DNA of 64,000 nt from Bin87 sp965217175 (GTDB taxonomy: Bacteria; Chloroflexota; Dehalococcoidia; Lucifugimonadales; UBA3495): the NCBI GenBank assembly GCA_965217175.1, contig OZ244251.1:930001-994000 (forward strand), given 5' to 3'. Both the position numbers and the translations under genes were made by a program. This document shows, piece after piece, positions 16,823 to 24,609 of the stretch (its first letter is position 1; each line of letters opens with the position of its first letter). The notes under the pieces were generated by a model that was not told where the DNA came from, made no database searches, and saw only the letters and a program-made list of their open reading frames with translations.

Positions 16823-18070
16823 TTATGCCGGCCTGATCTGTCCGTCGTCCCCGGCGGCGAGCAGGGAAGCGAAACGGTACCCGCGCTGCCGAATGGCATC
16901 ACTGCCGCCTTCGTTGCGGTCGAGAATGGCAAGCACCAGGCCCACGGTGCAGCCGGCGTCTTCGGCGGCGGCGATGGCGTGGAACAGGGACCCTCCGGTG
17001 GTGCAGGCGTCGTCGACGATGGCAACGGTGGATCCGGCAGTAACCGACCCCTCAATGAGCTGGGCCGTGCCGTGCTCTTTGGCTTCCTTGCGGACGATGA
17101 ATGCGGGAATGGGTTGTCCCTGCTCCCAGGAAACGGTGGCCACGGCGGCCACAATAGGGTCTGCGCCCAACGTAGGGCCGCCTATGGCGGATACACCGGC
17201 ATCGGTAAGCAGGGGCAGCAACGCATGGCCCAACCGGTATGAACCTTCGGGGTCGAGGCTGAGCAAACGGCCGTCGAAGTAGTAGGAACTTTTGCGACCT
17301 GACGACAACGTGAAATCGCCGTAGCGGAGGGCTCCGCGTTCCAGGGCCAGCTCCAGCAATCGGTCGATGTTGTGGTTGCGGTCCATCGTCATGTTTGGCT
17401 CCGTGGCATCGGTTTTGGCGGCATGGGACGTATCGACGCTTTGATACAGCCCATGCTCTCGGATGTAGTCGGTTATGGCGTCGGGCACCTGATAGCGCAC
17501 CGATATACCCTGGGAAAACAACTGGCGAATTTCTGACGCGCTGAAGTTCACCCGCGGCCCGGATACCGTCAATACTGCACCTGACGCCACTGCATCCGGA
17601 TACCGTCGTTCCATCAGTTGCACCGGGTTGGACGGCCCCCCGGGGCGCTCAACGACGGCGAGACGGCAAAGCTGCAGGACACGTTCGGGTTCTTTCCACC
17701 GGTGAAATTGAGCCAGAACGTCGGAGCCAACGATGAAGTAGAAGACGACATCATCCGGGTAACCGGCACGCAACTGCTCCAGCGTGTCTACGGTGTAAGA
17801 CGGCCCGCTGCGGCGCAACTCAGTATCGCAAAGGCGGAAATCGGCGTTGTCGGCGATGGCCAGTTCGACCATGCGTCGCCGGTGCCGGGCCGGCGTGATC
17901 TGCTGGCCGGACTTGAGCCAGGGCTCACCGGCCGGCAGGAACAGCACGGTTTCCAAATCGAGCGCGGAACGGGCCGATTCGGCGATCAGCAGGTGGCCCA
18001 AATGAGGCGGGTCGAAGGTTCCGCCGAGAATGCCGATGCCCCGAATTCCGGATCCGTCTCCGGGCGGCAT
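16823..18070 (-). CDS. nadD-pyrE: Fused nicotinate-nucleotide adenylyltransferase / orotate phosphoribosyltransferase
   Basis: This single 415-codon frame encodes two enzymes. Residues about 10-200 are NadD, which adenylates nicotinate mononucleotide for NAD synthesis: ILGGTFDPPHLGHLLIA (nucleotidyl-transferase HxGH motif), SYTVDTLEQL, FIVGSDVLAQFHRWKE and FSASEIRQL. From about residue 227 a complete OPRT (PyrE) follows, which joins orotate to PRPP: GDFTLSSGRKSSYYFDGR, then the PRPP loop VAIVDDACTTGGS (about 349-361). ATG 18070 is two bases after the obgE stop; an earlier ATG at 18151 would overlap obgE. An internal ATG at 17392 has GGAG six bases before it, so free 189-residue OPRT might also be made. 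I see no stop between the halves. Confidence 0.88.
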   Translation of the reverse strand: MPPGDGSGIRGIGILGGTFDPPHLGHLLIAESARSALDLETVLFLPAGEPWLKSGQQITPARHRRRMVELAIADNADFRLCDTELRRSGPSYTVDTLEQLRAGYPDDVVFYFIVGSDVLAQFHRWKEPERVLQLCRLAVVERPGGPSNPVQLMERRYPDAVASGAVLTVSGPRVNFSASEIRQLFSQGISVRYQVPDAITDYIREHGLYQSVDTSHAAKTDATEPNMTMDRNHNIDRLLELALERGALRYGDFTLSSGRKSSYYFDGRLLSLDPEGSYRLGHALLPLLTDAGVSAIGGPTLGADPIVAAVATVSWEQGQPIPAFIVRKEAKEHGTAQLIEGSVTAGSTVAIVDDACTTGGSLFHAIAAAEDAGCTVGLVLAILDRNEGGSDAIRQRGYRFASLLAAGDDGQIRPA

Positions 18071-18071
18071 C

Positions 18072-19406
18072 CTAGAACCACTCCAACTCAGCTTTGCCGA
18101 TGCGGATGGTATTGCCGGCTTCGATACCGGCGTTTTCCAGTCGCCTGGCAATTCCCAGGCGGGTCATTTCGCGCCACAACTGGAGCAGTACGCGGTAGTC
18201 CCGCATATCGGCGCGGGCGGTGAGCCGTTCCAGACGTTCAGACTCGACAACGAAAACATCGCCGTCCATGTAGAAACCGAGGGGAGGGAGGCGCTGCCGG
18301 CCCGGTTGCACCGCGGGAGTTTCGACCTCGACCTCCACCGATTCCCCTTCATCATCGTTCTCATCGAACCCGGGCTTTGGGAGGTCGGTCAAAAGGGTGA
18401 CCAGCTGGCTCATGAGGCCGTCCACACCCTCACCGGACACCGCGGATATGAAGTGAATATGGGAGTCGGCGCCTCCGAAATTCGACGCCTCTGGTTCCTC
18501 CGACATGGCACGGCGCAGTTCCTCTTCGATCACGTCCTGGAGTTCGCGGGTTTCGGTAGTATCCAGCTTGTTGACCGCCACCACCTGGGGTTTGGCAGCC
18601 AGCATGGGGCTGAATTCGCGAAGTTCCTTGTTGAGCATGAGATAGTCACCCACCGGGTCGTCTGACAAACCGTCGATAAGGTGTACGTAGACGCGGGCAC
18701 GCTCGGCATGGCGAAGAAACTGGTGTCCCAAACCAATACCCCGGTGAGCGCCTTCCAGCAATCCAGGGACTTCCATCATCACGAAATCGTGACCGTTTTG
18801 GGTCACAACGCCCAGCACCGGTTCGATCGTAGTGAAGGGGTAGCTGGCTACCTTGGGCCGCGCCGCCGAGCACCGGGAGATGAGGGTCGATTTGCCGGCG
18901 TTGGGTTTGGCCAACAGGCCCACATCGGCCAGCAGCTTAAGTTCCAGCCACAGCACGATGAACTCGCCCTTGCCGCCGGATTGGGACAGCATGGGTTCCT
19001 GGTTGGTAGGTGACACAAACCTGGCGTTGCCCCAACCGCCATCGCCGCCTTTGGCGATCAGCAACGGGGTGTCGTCCACGATATCTGCGATGAAATCCTT
19101 ACTGCCGTCGCGGTCCAAATGCCAAATCACGGTACCCAACGGGACTAGTATGGTGGTGTCTTTACCGTTGGAGCCGCGTTGATCCTTGCCCTTCCCGTGG
19201 ACGCCACGCTGCAGGTAGAAAGTACTGTTGAATTTGAGGTGCAACAGAGTATTGATGGAATTATCACCCACAATGTATGCGTTGCCGCCGTCTCCGCCAT
19301 CGCCACCATCCGGGCCGCCGCGCGGCTGGTACTTGAGGCGCAAGAAACTTACGCACCCGTTACCACCGTCTCCGGCTTTTACGTTAATTCTGACTGTATC
19401 AATCAT
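18072..19406 (-). CDS. obgE: Obg-family GTPase (ObgE/CgtA)
   Basis: This 444-residue protein is a ribosome-associated GTPase of large-subunit assembly and the stringent response. The glycine-rich Obg fold fills residues 1-160 (GGPDGGDGGDGGNAY, GKGKDQRGSNGKD). The G domain has G1 LLAKPNAGKSTLIS (165-177), a switch region ASYPFTTIEP, DVPGLLEGAHRG read here as EVPGLLEGAHRG (the G3 Asp is Glu), and G4 AVNKLDT. The C-terminal OCT domain ends GNTIRIGKAELEW. The start at 19406 (MIDTVRINVKAGDGG) matches the family. It is followed almost without gap by the NadD-PyrE gene, an arrangement reminiscent of the common obgE-nadD neighbourhood of many bacteria. Confidence 0.96.
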   Translation of the reverse strand: MIDTVRINVKAGDGGNGCVSFLRLKYQPRGGPDGGDGGDGGNAYIVGDNSINTLLHLKFNSTFYLQRGVHGKGKDQRGSNGKDTTILVPLGTVIWHLDRDGSKDFIADIVDDTPLLIAKGGDGGWGNARFVSPTNQEPMLSQSGGKGEFIVLWLELKLLADVGLLAKPNAGKSTLISRCSAARPKVASYPFTTIEPVLGVVTQNGHDFVMMEVPGLLEGAHRGIGLGHQFLRHAERARVYVHLIDGLSDDPVGDYLMLNKELREFSPMLAAKPQVVAVNKLDTTETRELQDVIEEELRRAMSEEPEASNFGGADSHIHFISAVSGEGVDGLMSQLVTLLTDLPKPGFDENDDEGESVEVEVETPAVQPGRQRLPPLGFYMDGDVFVVESERLERLTARADMRDYRVLLQLWREMTRLGIARRLENAGIEAGNTIRIGKAELEWF

Positions 19407-19423
19407 AGGATAGAAATCTCAGG

Positions 19424-19540
19424 TTAATAACTGTAATACCAATAGCGTTGATAATGCAGTTTGAAGAGTGGGTCAGGTTGGGCCTGCGTGTTGATAACAC
19501 GTGAATTGTAGCACGGAGAGCGTGGACAACCTATTGATAA
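19424..19540. promoter_or_regulatory. Three TTGATAA motifs at exact 43-bp spacing upstream of obgE
   Basis: TTGATAA occurs at 19448, 19491 and 19534, each 43 bp apart (about four helical turns), with similar flanks (GTTGATAATG, GTTGATAACA, ATTGATAACC). A related TTAATAA lies at 19424. The set stands in the 5' region of obgE and may be operator sites for a phased-binding regulator. Read on the minus strand, TTATCAACA is one mismatch from a DnaA box. Confidence 0.35.
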
Positions 19541-20002
19541 CCGGAAGGCGAGGACCAGGTGATTTGCACTGTCAACAACTAGTGGGTCAGTATCGGCGGA
19601 TTTGCAAAGGTTGTGCGGGGTTTGTGAACGGCTGTAAACGGGTTATGAATGAGTTGTGAACTGAAGTGCGACGTTGACCAGATTGCCACGCTGCGCTCGC
19701 AATGACAGGAGCGGGCCCTTCGACAGGCTCAGGATGAACGGGGGGTGCGCCCTGACCCCCCCGTCTTTCCCGCGAAAGCGGGAATCCACCGGGGGGGGTG
19801 CGCTCAGGATGAACGGGGTGCGCGCCCTGCCCCCCGTCTTTGAATCCACCGGGGGGTGCGCTCAGGATGACCGGGGGTCACCCTCACCCCCGTATCAAGT
19901 ACGGGGCAGGCTCCAACCATCTCCCATCGAGGGAGAGGGGGTCTTTCTGCAGGCTCAGGACGAGCGGGGACATTGGAAACGCGGGTATGCGGGTCTCTGG
20001 GG
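19541..20002. repeat. Intergenic region with dispersed repeats
   Basis: The left part (19541-19670) is non-coding with several TTGTG/GTTGT words and no identified feature. From 19676 come an ATTGCCACGCTGCGCTCGCAATGAC module, CCTTCGACAGGCTCAGGATGA, a CCCGCGAAAGCGGG inverted repeat, a CCGTATCAAGTACGG palindrome and a CCCATCGAGGGAGAGGG hairpin. Confidence 0.6.
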
Positions 20003-20881
20003 TCATCGGGGGTTGGTGTCAACCTGCCCGTTGTACCAGTCCAGGATGCCGCTGCCGGTCCAGAAAGAAACGCCGTCCTGCTGAGTTATGTACTCCAGCA
20101 GACGCCGGAAGTGCCCGATGCGGTGTGCGGCGCCGGTGATGTAGGGGTGCATGGAGATGGCCATCACGCGGGCGCTTTCTGATCCCTCGTCGAGGAGGGT
20201 TTCCAGCGAGTCCTTGGCGCGGCGGAACAGTTCGGGAGCGGAGTGGTGCTGCACCAGGTAGATGGGGATGTCGTTGAGCTCCACGGTGTAGGGCAGGGCG
20301 ACTATGCGTCCGCTTTTTACCTTCAGCTCGTACGGCTGATCGTCGTTGACCCAGTCTGCGATGTATTCGATGCCCTCCTCAGCGAGGATATCGGGCGTGT
20401 CGAAAGTCTCGGCGAGGCCCGGCCCCATCCAGCCGCGGGGCGGGCTGCCGCTGAATTCTCTGATGACTTCGATGGTCTTGCGGATGGTGGCCCGTTCGTC
20501 GGGTTCCTTGTGGAGAACCTGCTGGATGTAGCCGTGGCCCAGCAGCTCCCACTGCCGGTCGAGGCAGGATTGCACCAGCTCGGGGTAATATTCGCATACC
20601 GAGGCGTTGAGGCTGATGGTGCAGGGCAGGTTGAAATCGCTGAGCGCCCGTTGCAGCCTCCAGAACCCCACACGCATACCGTAGTCGAACCACGAGTAGT
20701 TTGGGATGTCCGGGGATACGGCGGCGCCCTGAGGCGAGGGCAAAACGGTGCGAGCCATGGGCTGATTGATGTCCCACTCTTCGACGTTGATGATGAACCA
20801 GACGGCGACCCGGGCTCCGTCGGGGAGGGTGAGGGAGGGCCGTCCGAAAATGGGGGAGTATTCGGCGCGTGGATTTGGCAT
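20003..20881 (-). CDS. Polysaccharide deacetylase-family hydrolase (PuuE-like)
   Basis: This 292-residue NodB-fold protein has no signal peptide, so it is probably cytoplasmic. Key stretches are VAVWFIINVEEWDINQ (first acidic metal/catalytic motif), YGMRVGFWRLQRAL, TISLNASVCEYYPELV, WELLGHGYIQQVL, RGWMGPGLAETFDTPDIL and MAISMHPYITG near the C-terminus. The order fits the allantoinase/urate-catabolism (PuuE) branch and related amide hydrolases rather than chitin deacetylases. The substrate is not determinable. It lies 53 bp downstream of the GlcG/HbpS-like gene on the same strand, suggesting co-transcription. Confidence 0.85.
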   Translation of the reverse strand: MPNPRAEYSPIFGRPSLTLPDGARVAVWFIINVEEWDINQPMARTVLPSPQGAAVSPDIPNYSWFDYGMRVGFWRLQRALSDFNLPCTISLNASVCEYYPELVQSCLDRQWELLGHGYIQQVLHKEPDERATIRKTIEVIREFSGSPPRGWMGPGLAETFDTPDILAEEGIEYIADWVNDDQPYELKVKSGRIVALPYTVELNDIPIYLVQHHSAPELFRRAKDSLETLLDEGSESARVMAISMHPYITGAAHRIGHFRRLLEYITQQDGVSFWTGSGILDWYNGQVDTNPR

Positions 20882-20934
20882 CGGGCGGCCCTCCGGCTTG
20901 ATGGCTGAAAGTGATGGATGTTGGGACGGAAGAT

Positions 20935-21354
20935 TTACAGGCCCAGGGCGTTCAGTCCGAGGCGGGCGAGGTCTTCGTCTTCCTGGGCGCTGAGTCCGCT
21001 GACGCCGATGGCGCCGAGAACCAGGTCTGTTTCAGGATCGCGGACGACCACGGCGCCCTGAACAGCCACCAGCGCCGGGTCGCCGAAGTCGGCAATGTTG
21101 CGGCCATCGTTCTTGAGGCGCTGGGCGTAGTCGTTGGAGTCGGCGCCGGACATGGCGGAGGTGTAGGCCTTGCTGATGGCCATGCGCTGCGGAAGGGCGC
21201 GGCAGTTGTCCATACGGGCGTAGCTAAGCATCTTGCCGCCGTCGTCGACGACGGCGATGGCCAACGGGCGGTCGGGTTCCTGTTGGGCCTTGTCCAGCAT
21301 GGCGTTCATGGCGCTGCGGATTTGGGAAAGGCTGAGGGTGGGTTTCTGGTACAC
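20935..21354 (-). CDS. GlcG/HbpS family (DUF336) protein
   Basis: This 139-residue protein belongs to the GlcG/HbpS heme-binding-like family. Visible features are LAIAVVDDGGKMLSYARMD, ISKAYTSAMSG and the glycine-rich close LGAIGVSGLSAQEDEDLAR. Members occur beside many catabolic enzymes; some bind heme, most have unknown ligands. No signal peptide is seen. It precedes the deacetylase gene in the same direction, so the two may act in one pathway. Confidence 0.88.
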   Translation of the reverse strand: MYQKPTLSLSQIRSAMNAMLDKAQQEPDRPLAIAVVDDGGKMLSYARMDNCRALPQRMAISKAYTSAMSGADSNDYAQRLKNDGRNIADFGDPALVAVQGAVVVRDPETDLVLGAIGVSGLSAQEDEDLARLGLNALGL

Positions 21355-21666
21355 GGGGCACCTCCGTTGTGGTGGGCGATGGATGGGTTGTTATGTTTAC
21401 AAGAGACGCCGGCATTCTACAACGGGCGGTGCTGGCGGGCAACGTGATGGGTGATCCTTCGACAGACCCAGGATGCGCGGGGGTTCACCCTCACCCCAGC
21501 CCTCTCCCATCAAGGGAGAGGGGGAGCCGAATCCAACATGGATGAACGGGATGTACAGGATTTTGGGTCGTGGCAGGGTACGGGGGTGGGTTTCGGGATT
21601 GCCGCGTTGCTACGCTCTTTGCAATGAGAGCTCGGCCGGTGCGTGGCCGCCGTCACCGGGAAGCGG
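21355..21666. repeat. Dispersed repeats in divergent intergenic region
   Basis: At 21452-21535 there is a CCTTCGACAGACCCAGGATG module followed by CACCCTCACCCCAGCCCTC and a CTCTCCCATCAAGGGAGAG hairpin. A GCCGAATCCAACATGGATGA word at 21525 recurs at 63374. Promoters for the GlcG-like gene must lie here, but none is clear. Confidence 0.6.
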
Positions 21667-21841
21667 GTTACAGTTCAGACTCGACGTGTGATTTCCATAC
21701 CACTCCGTCATTCCGGCCTTGAGCCGGAATCCAGAGACGTCTTTTAACCGCAATGTTGCTTATCCTCGGCTTCCTGGGTTCCCGCTTTCGCGGGAAAGAC
21801 AGGTTGGGGCCAGGATACTACCTCCAACTCTGAACAGTTAC
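21667..21841. mobile_element. MITE-like element, copy 1
   Basis: This 175-bp non-coding element is bounded by imperfect inverted repeats, GTTACAGTTCAGAC on the left and CTCTGAACAGTTAC on the right. Inside are two smaller palindromes (CATTCCGGCCTTGAGCCGGAATCC is split here as CCGG...CCGG, and TTCCCGCTTTCGCGGGAA). A second copy with the same ends and order lies at 31660-31845. It has no transposase and would need one supplied in trans. Confidence 0.6.
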
Positions 21842-21930
21842 GGAAGCGGGGTTGGATTGCCGCAGTGGGGGCGGTGCGCTATACTCGCTGCGGTTCGCTT
21901 TCGCAATTTCTTCGCCAGGGAGGGCCGTTT

Positions 21931-23070
21931 ATGGACATGGGTTTGAGCGAGATTCAGCAGATGCTGAAAAACTCGGCGCGGGAGTTTCTGGCTCAGGAGT
22001 GCCCGCTGACGCTGGTGCGCGAAATGGAAGAGGACGCACAGGGATTCACGGAAGAATTGTGGCGTCAGATAACCAGTCTCGGCTGGACGGGTGTCCCCTT
22101 CCCGGAGCAATACGGCGGCACCGGCGGTTCTTTCCTGGATCTGGCGGTACTGGTGGAGGAAATGGGCCGGTCGTTGTTGCCGGCGCCGTTTTTCGCGACG
22201 GTAGTGCTGGGCGGGCTTACCGTGCTGGACGCCGGCAACGACGATCAGAAACGCGATATCCTGACTGGCGTGTGCGCCGGCACGGTGAGAGTCACGCTGG
22301 CGCTGACCGAACCATCGGCCACGACCGAAGCCTGGGGCGTTGAGACCACCGCGAACGCAGCGGGGAATGGGTACAGCATCAATGGAACCAAGCTGTTCGT
22401 ACCCGATGCCCACGCCGCGGATACGCTGATAGTCGCGGCGCGCACCGCACCGGCTGGCGATGAGCCGTCCCAGGGCATCACGCTGTTTCTGGTTCCGGCG
22501 GCCGCTAACGGCGTGGCCGTGGAGCGGATCAACACCATCGGCGACGAACGCCTCTGCGAGGTACGCCTGGACAACGTGGCGGTCGACGGCGACGCCGTGC
22601 TGGGAACGGTGGGCGGTGGCTGGCCGATTATCCAGCGGGCGCTGGCCCGGGCGACGGCGGCGCACTGCGTGCAGATGGTGGGCGGCGCGGATGCCGTGCT
22701 GGAAATGACGGTTGAATACGTGAAGCAGCGCACCCAGTTCGGGCGTCCGGTGGGGAGTTTCCAGGCGGTGCAGCATCATTGCGCCAACATGGCCACCGAC
22801 GTGGAAGGCGCGCGCCAAATCGCGTATCAGGCCGCGTGGGCCATCTCGGAGGGCCAGCCGGCCCGACGGGAGGTTGCGATGGCCAAAGCCTGGTGCAGCT
22901 CTGCCTATCAGCGGGTGTGCTCGCTGGGGCATCAGTGCCACGGGGCTATCGGATTCACGATGGAACATAACCTGCAACTGTATACCCGACGCGCCAAGGT
23001 GCAGGAGTTGTCTTACGGCAACAGTCACGACCACAAAGAGGTTGCGTTGCAGGAGATCGAGGCGGGATAG
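21931..23070 (+). CDS. Acyl-CoA dehydrogenase
   Basis: This 379-residue FAD enzyme of the acyl-CoA dehydrogenase family catalyses alpha,beta-desaturation of a CoA thioester. N-terminal helical domain: LSEIQQMLKNSAREFLAQECP and WTGVPFPEQYGGTGGSFLDL. Middle beta domain: VTLALTEPSATTEAWGV and INGTKLFVPDA. C-terminal domain: VKQRTQFGRPVGSFQAVQHHCANM and QCHGAIGFTMEHNLQLYTRRAK. The start is ATG 21931, with GGGAGG nine bases upstream; earlier in-frame codons lie too close to the MITE. It stands alone, followed by repeats, so its substrate (fatty acyl, steroid or other acyl-CoA) cannot be told. Confidence 0.93.
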   Translation: MDMGLSEIQQMLKNSAREFLAQECPLTLVREMEEDAQGFTEELWRQITSLGWTGVPFPEQYGGTGGSFLDLAVLVEEMGRSLLPAPFFATVVLGGLTVLDAGNDDQKRDILTGVCAGTVRVTLALTEPSATTEAWGVETTANAAGNGYSINGTKLFVPDAHAADTLIVAARTAPAGDEPSQGITLFLVPAAANGVAVERINTIGDERLCEVRLDNVAVDGDAVLGTVGGGWPIIQRALARATAAHCVQMVGGADAVLEMTVEYVKQRTQFGRPVGSFQAVQHHCANMATDVEGARQIAYQAAWAISEGQPARREVAMAKAWCSSAYQRVCSLGHQCHGAIGFTMEHNLQLYTRRAKVQELSYGNSHDHKEVALQEIEAG

Positions 23071-23234
23071 ATTGTTGAGCCGTGAACCTGTCATGGCGAG
23101 GAGCGGAGGGCGGTGAGTGCGATGCGCTCATCCTGAGCTTGTCGAAGGATGCGGAACAAGATTGCCACGCTGCGCTCGCAATGACAGTTGTTACACCTCG
23201 AAATGACCGGGACAACACCAAGGAGATATAACAG
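23071..23234. repeat. Dispersed repeat modules
   Basis: A CATCCTGAGCTTGTCGAAGGAT module (reverse orientation, about 23128-23150) and an ATTGCCACGCTGCGCTCGCAATGAC module (23161-23185) fill the gap before the HIT gene; an AGGAG box at 23220 belongs to that gene. Confidence 0.6.
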
Positions 23235-23591
23235 ATGACGATGACACCTGCCCGCAGCTCGCCATTCATGGCAATGTCCCGCGACCCGCTGCATCCTGAC
23301 GTGATCTATCGGGACCAGCGGTGCTTCGTGGTGCGCGACATTGCTCCCAAAGCGCCGGTGCATCTGCTGATCATTCCCAATATGCCGATCAACGGGCTGG
23401 CGTACCTTGGCCCGGGGCAGGTTCCGATTATGGGGCATCTGTTCGTGGTGGCCGAGGAGATGGCGCGCCGAGAGGGCGTGGCGTTGAGCGGCTACCGGCT
23501 GGTGATCAACAACGGTCCTGATGCCGGGCAGACGATCGCCTGGCCCCACGTTCACCTGCTGGGTGGCCGTGAGCTGGGAGACATGGGTTAG
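23235..23591 (+). CDS. HIT-family hydrolase with altered triad
   Basis: This 118-residue histidine-triad protein is of the HINT branch, which hydrolyses nucleoside phosphoramidates or related nucleotides. The fold landmarks are VIYRDQRCFVVRDIAPKAPVHLLIIP, GYRLVINNGPDAGQ and LLGGR. The triad normally reads HxHxH; here it is WPHVHLLGG (codons TGG CCC CAC GTT CAC), so the first His is Trp while the nucleophilic and last His remain. The start at 23235 has AGGAG upstream. Its stop overlaps the next gene's GTG by one base (TAGTG), so the two are translationally coupled. Confidence 0.9.
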   Translation: MTMTPARSSPFMAMSRDPLHPDVIYRDQRCFVVRDIAPKAPVHLLIIPNMPINGLAYLGPGQVPIMGHLFVVAEEMARREGVALSGYRLVINNGPDAGQTIAWPHVHLLGGRELGDMG

Positions 23592-24187
23592 TGGGCACGT
23601 CGATATCGGTTCCCGGCGTAGTGGTGGACCGCATCCGCCGCCGGATGAACCGTGTGCCTCCCGGGTTGTGCGATCACTGTAAGCGGGTTGAGCAGATTGC
23701 CCGCGAGTTGGCCGAACGCCACGGGGAAGACGCCGACGCGGCCGGCCTGGCCGGTCTGGCTCACGATGCCGCCAAGCATTTCAGCGCCACCGAGCTGCTG
23801 CTGAGAGTCGAGGAATACGACCTGCCCGCGAACGATTTTGAGCTGCGCCGGGCTCCGATTTTGCACGGGCCCATCGGCGCCGAAATGCTGCGTCGCGAGG
23901 ATCGGTTGAATGAGCCGTCATTGTACGATGCGGTGTACTGGCACACGACGGGCAATCCTTCGGGCGGCGACCGGCTGGGTCAGATAGTATTTTTGGCGGA
24001 TAAGCTGGACCCGATCAAGGTGGACCGATATCCCTGGCAGCAGGAGTTGCGGGAGCTGGCAGACCAGGATCTGAAAGCAGCCAGCGCCATGTTCCTGACC
24101 CGGAATATCGGGAGACTGCTGGATGCGGGCGCGCCAGTGCATCCGGCTGCGATTGATGCGCGAAATGCGTTATTATGGGAGGAGTAA
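23591..24187 (+). CDS. yqeK: HD-domain hydrolase, YqeK-like
   Basis: This 198-residue HD-domain protein resembles YqeK, a symmetrical diadenosine tetraphosphatase. Metal-binding residues are visible in order: CDHCKRVEQIA (His), AGLAHDAAKH (the HD pair), ILHGPIGAEML and YWHTTGNPSGGDRLGQIVFLADKLDP. This His, HD, His, His, Asp pattern fits the family. The start is GTG 23591, coupled to the HIT gene stop. In many bacteria yqeK sits beside nadD; here it is about 6 kb away. Pairing with a HIT hydrolase suggests dinucleotide polyphosphate turnover. Confidence 0.88.
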   Translation: MGTSISVPGVVVDRIRRRMNRVPPGLCDHCKRVEQIARELAERHGEDADAAGLAGLAHDAAKHFSATELLLRVEEYDLPANDFELRRAPILHGPIGAEMLRREDRLNEPSLYDAVYWHTTGNPSGGDRLGQIVFLADKLDPIKVDRYPWQQELRELADQDLKAASAMFLTRNIGRLLDAGAPVHPAAIDARNALLWEE

Positions 24188-24268
24188 GGGGTTCCGCCCT
24201 CACCCCTCAACCCTTCTCCCGGAGGGCGAGGGGTCATTCGACACGCTCAGGATGAGCGGGGACGGCAA
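24188..24268. repeat. Dispersed repeat modules
   Basis: A CCCTCACCCCTCAACCCTTC segment with a CTCCCGGAGGG core and a CATTCGACACGCTCAGGATGA module separate yqeK from the TGA-containing ORF. Confidence 0.55.
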
Positions 24269-24279
24269 GGGATATGGAT

Positions 24280-24609
24280 ATGGCAACTCAATTAGAAATT
24301 ACCCCTCAAGCTGCGCGGTTCATCCGGGCCAGGGGAGGCCGGGCCGTCCTTGACGTGTTGTGCTGGCGAAGTTGAGCCGGCGAGTCGGTGGAGGTATCGG
24401 TCGATACCAATGTGAGGCGGCGGCGCAACCTGGATGCTTACGACAGCGCCGGATATGAGGAAATCGAATTGCTGCTGGCCCCGGGGCTGGCAGAGATCGC
24501 CGATAGGGTTGATCTTTCGATGAGCCGGTTTTTGTGGTTCCACAACCTGAAAGCGATGATAACGCTGCCCGATGGGATGACGCTGGGACGCAGGGCGTCG
24601 GTGGCCTAG
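24280..24609 (+). CDS. Candidate selenoprotein (HesB-related small protein) or nonsense-mutated gene
   Basis: From ATG 24280 (AAGGG seven bases upstream) the frame reads MATQLEITPQAARFIRARGG, then VLDVLCWRS, an in-frame TGA at 24373-24375, and AGESVEVSVDTN onward for 77 more sense codons to TAG 24607. The downstream half ends DLSMSRFLWFHNLKAMI. Both halves look coding and together give 109 residues. The ITPxAxxFI opening and the FLWFxxL ending recall a small HesB-related family in which a Cys is replaced by selenocysteine; this is from memory and unverified. A hairpin with a GGTC loop stands 17 bases after the TGA (separate entry). If TGA is a true stop, this is a pseudogene. The stop overlaps that of the convergent Uma2 gene. 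Confidence 0.5.
24393..24408 (+). promoter_or_regulatory. SECIS-like hairpin after in-frame TGA
   Basis: GGTATCGGTCGATACC is a perfect inverted repeat: six-base-pair stem with loop GGTC. Bacterial SECIS elements are short stem-loops just downstream of UGA with a G-U containing apical loop; the E. coli fdhF loop is also GGUC. Here the loop G-U lies about 25 bases after the TGA, slightly further than in fdhF but within the range described for other bacteria. Confidence 0.4.

Noticed and set aside
19448..19540. Replication origin with DnaA boxes
   Set aside because: Only one motif comes within one mismatch of a DnaA box, and no dnaA, dnaN or AT-rich unwinding region is nearby.
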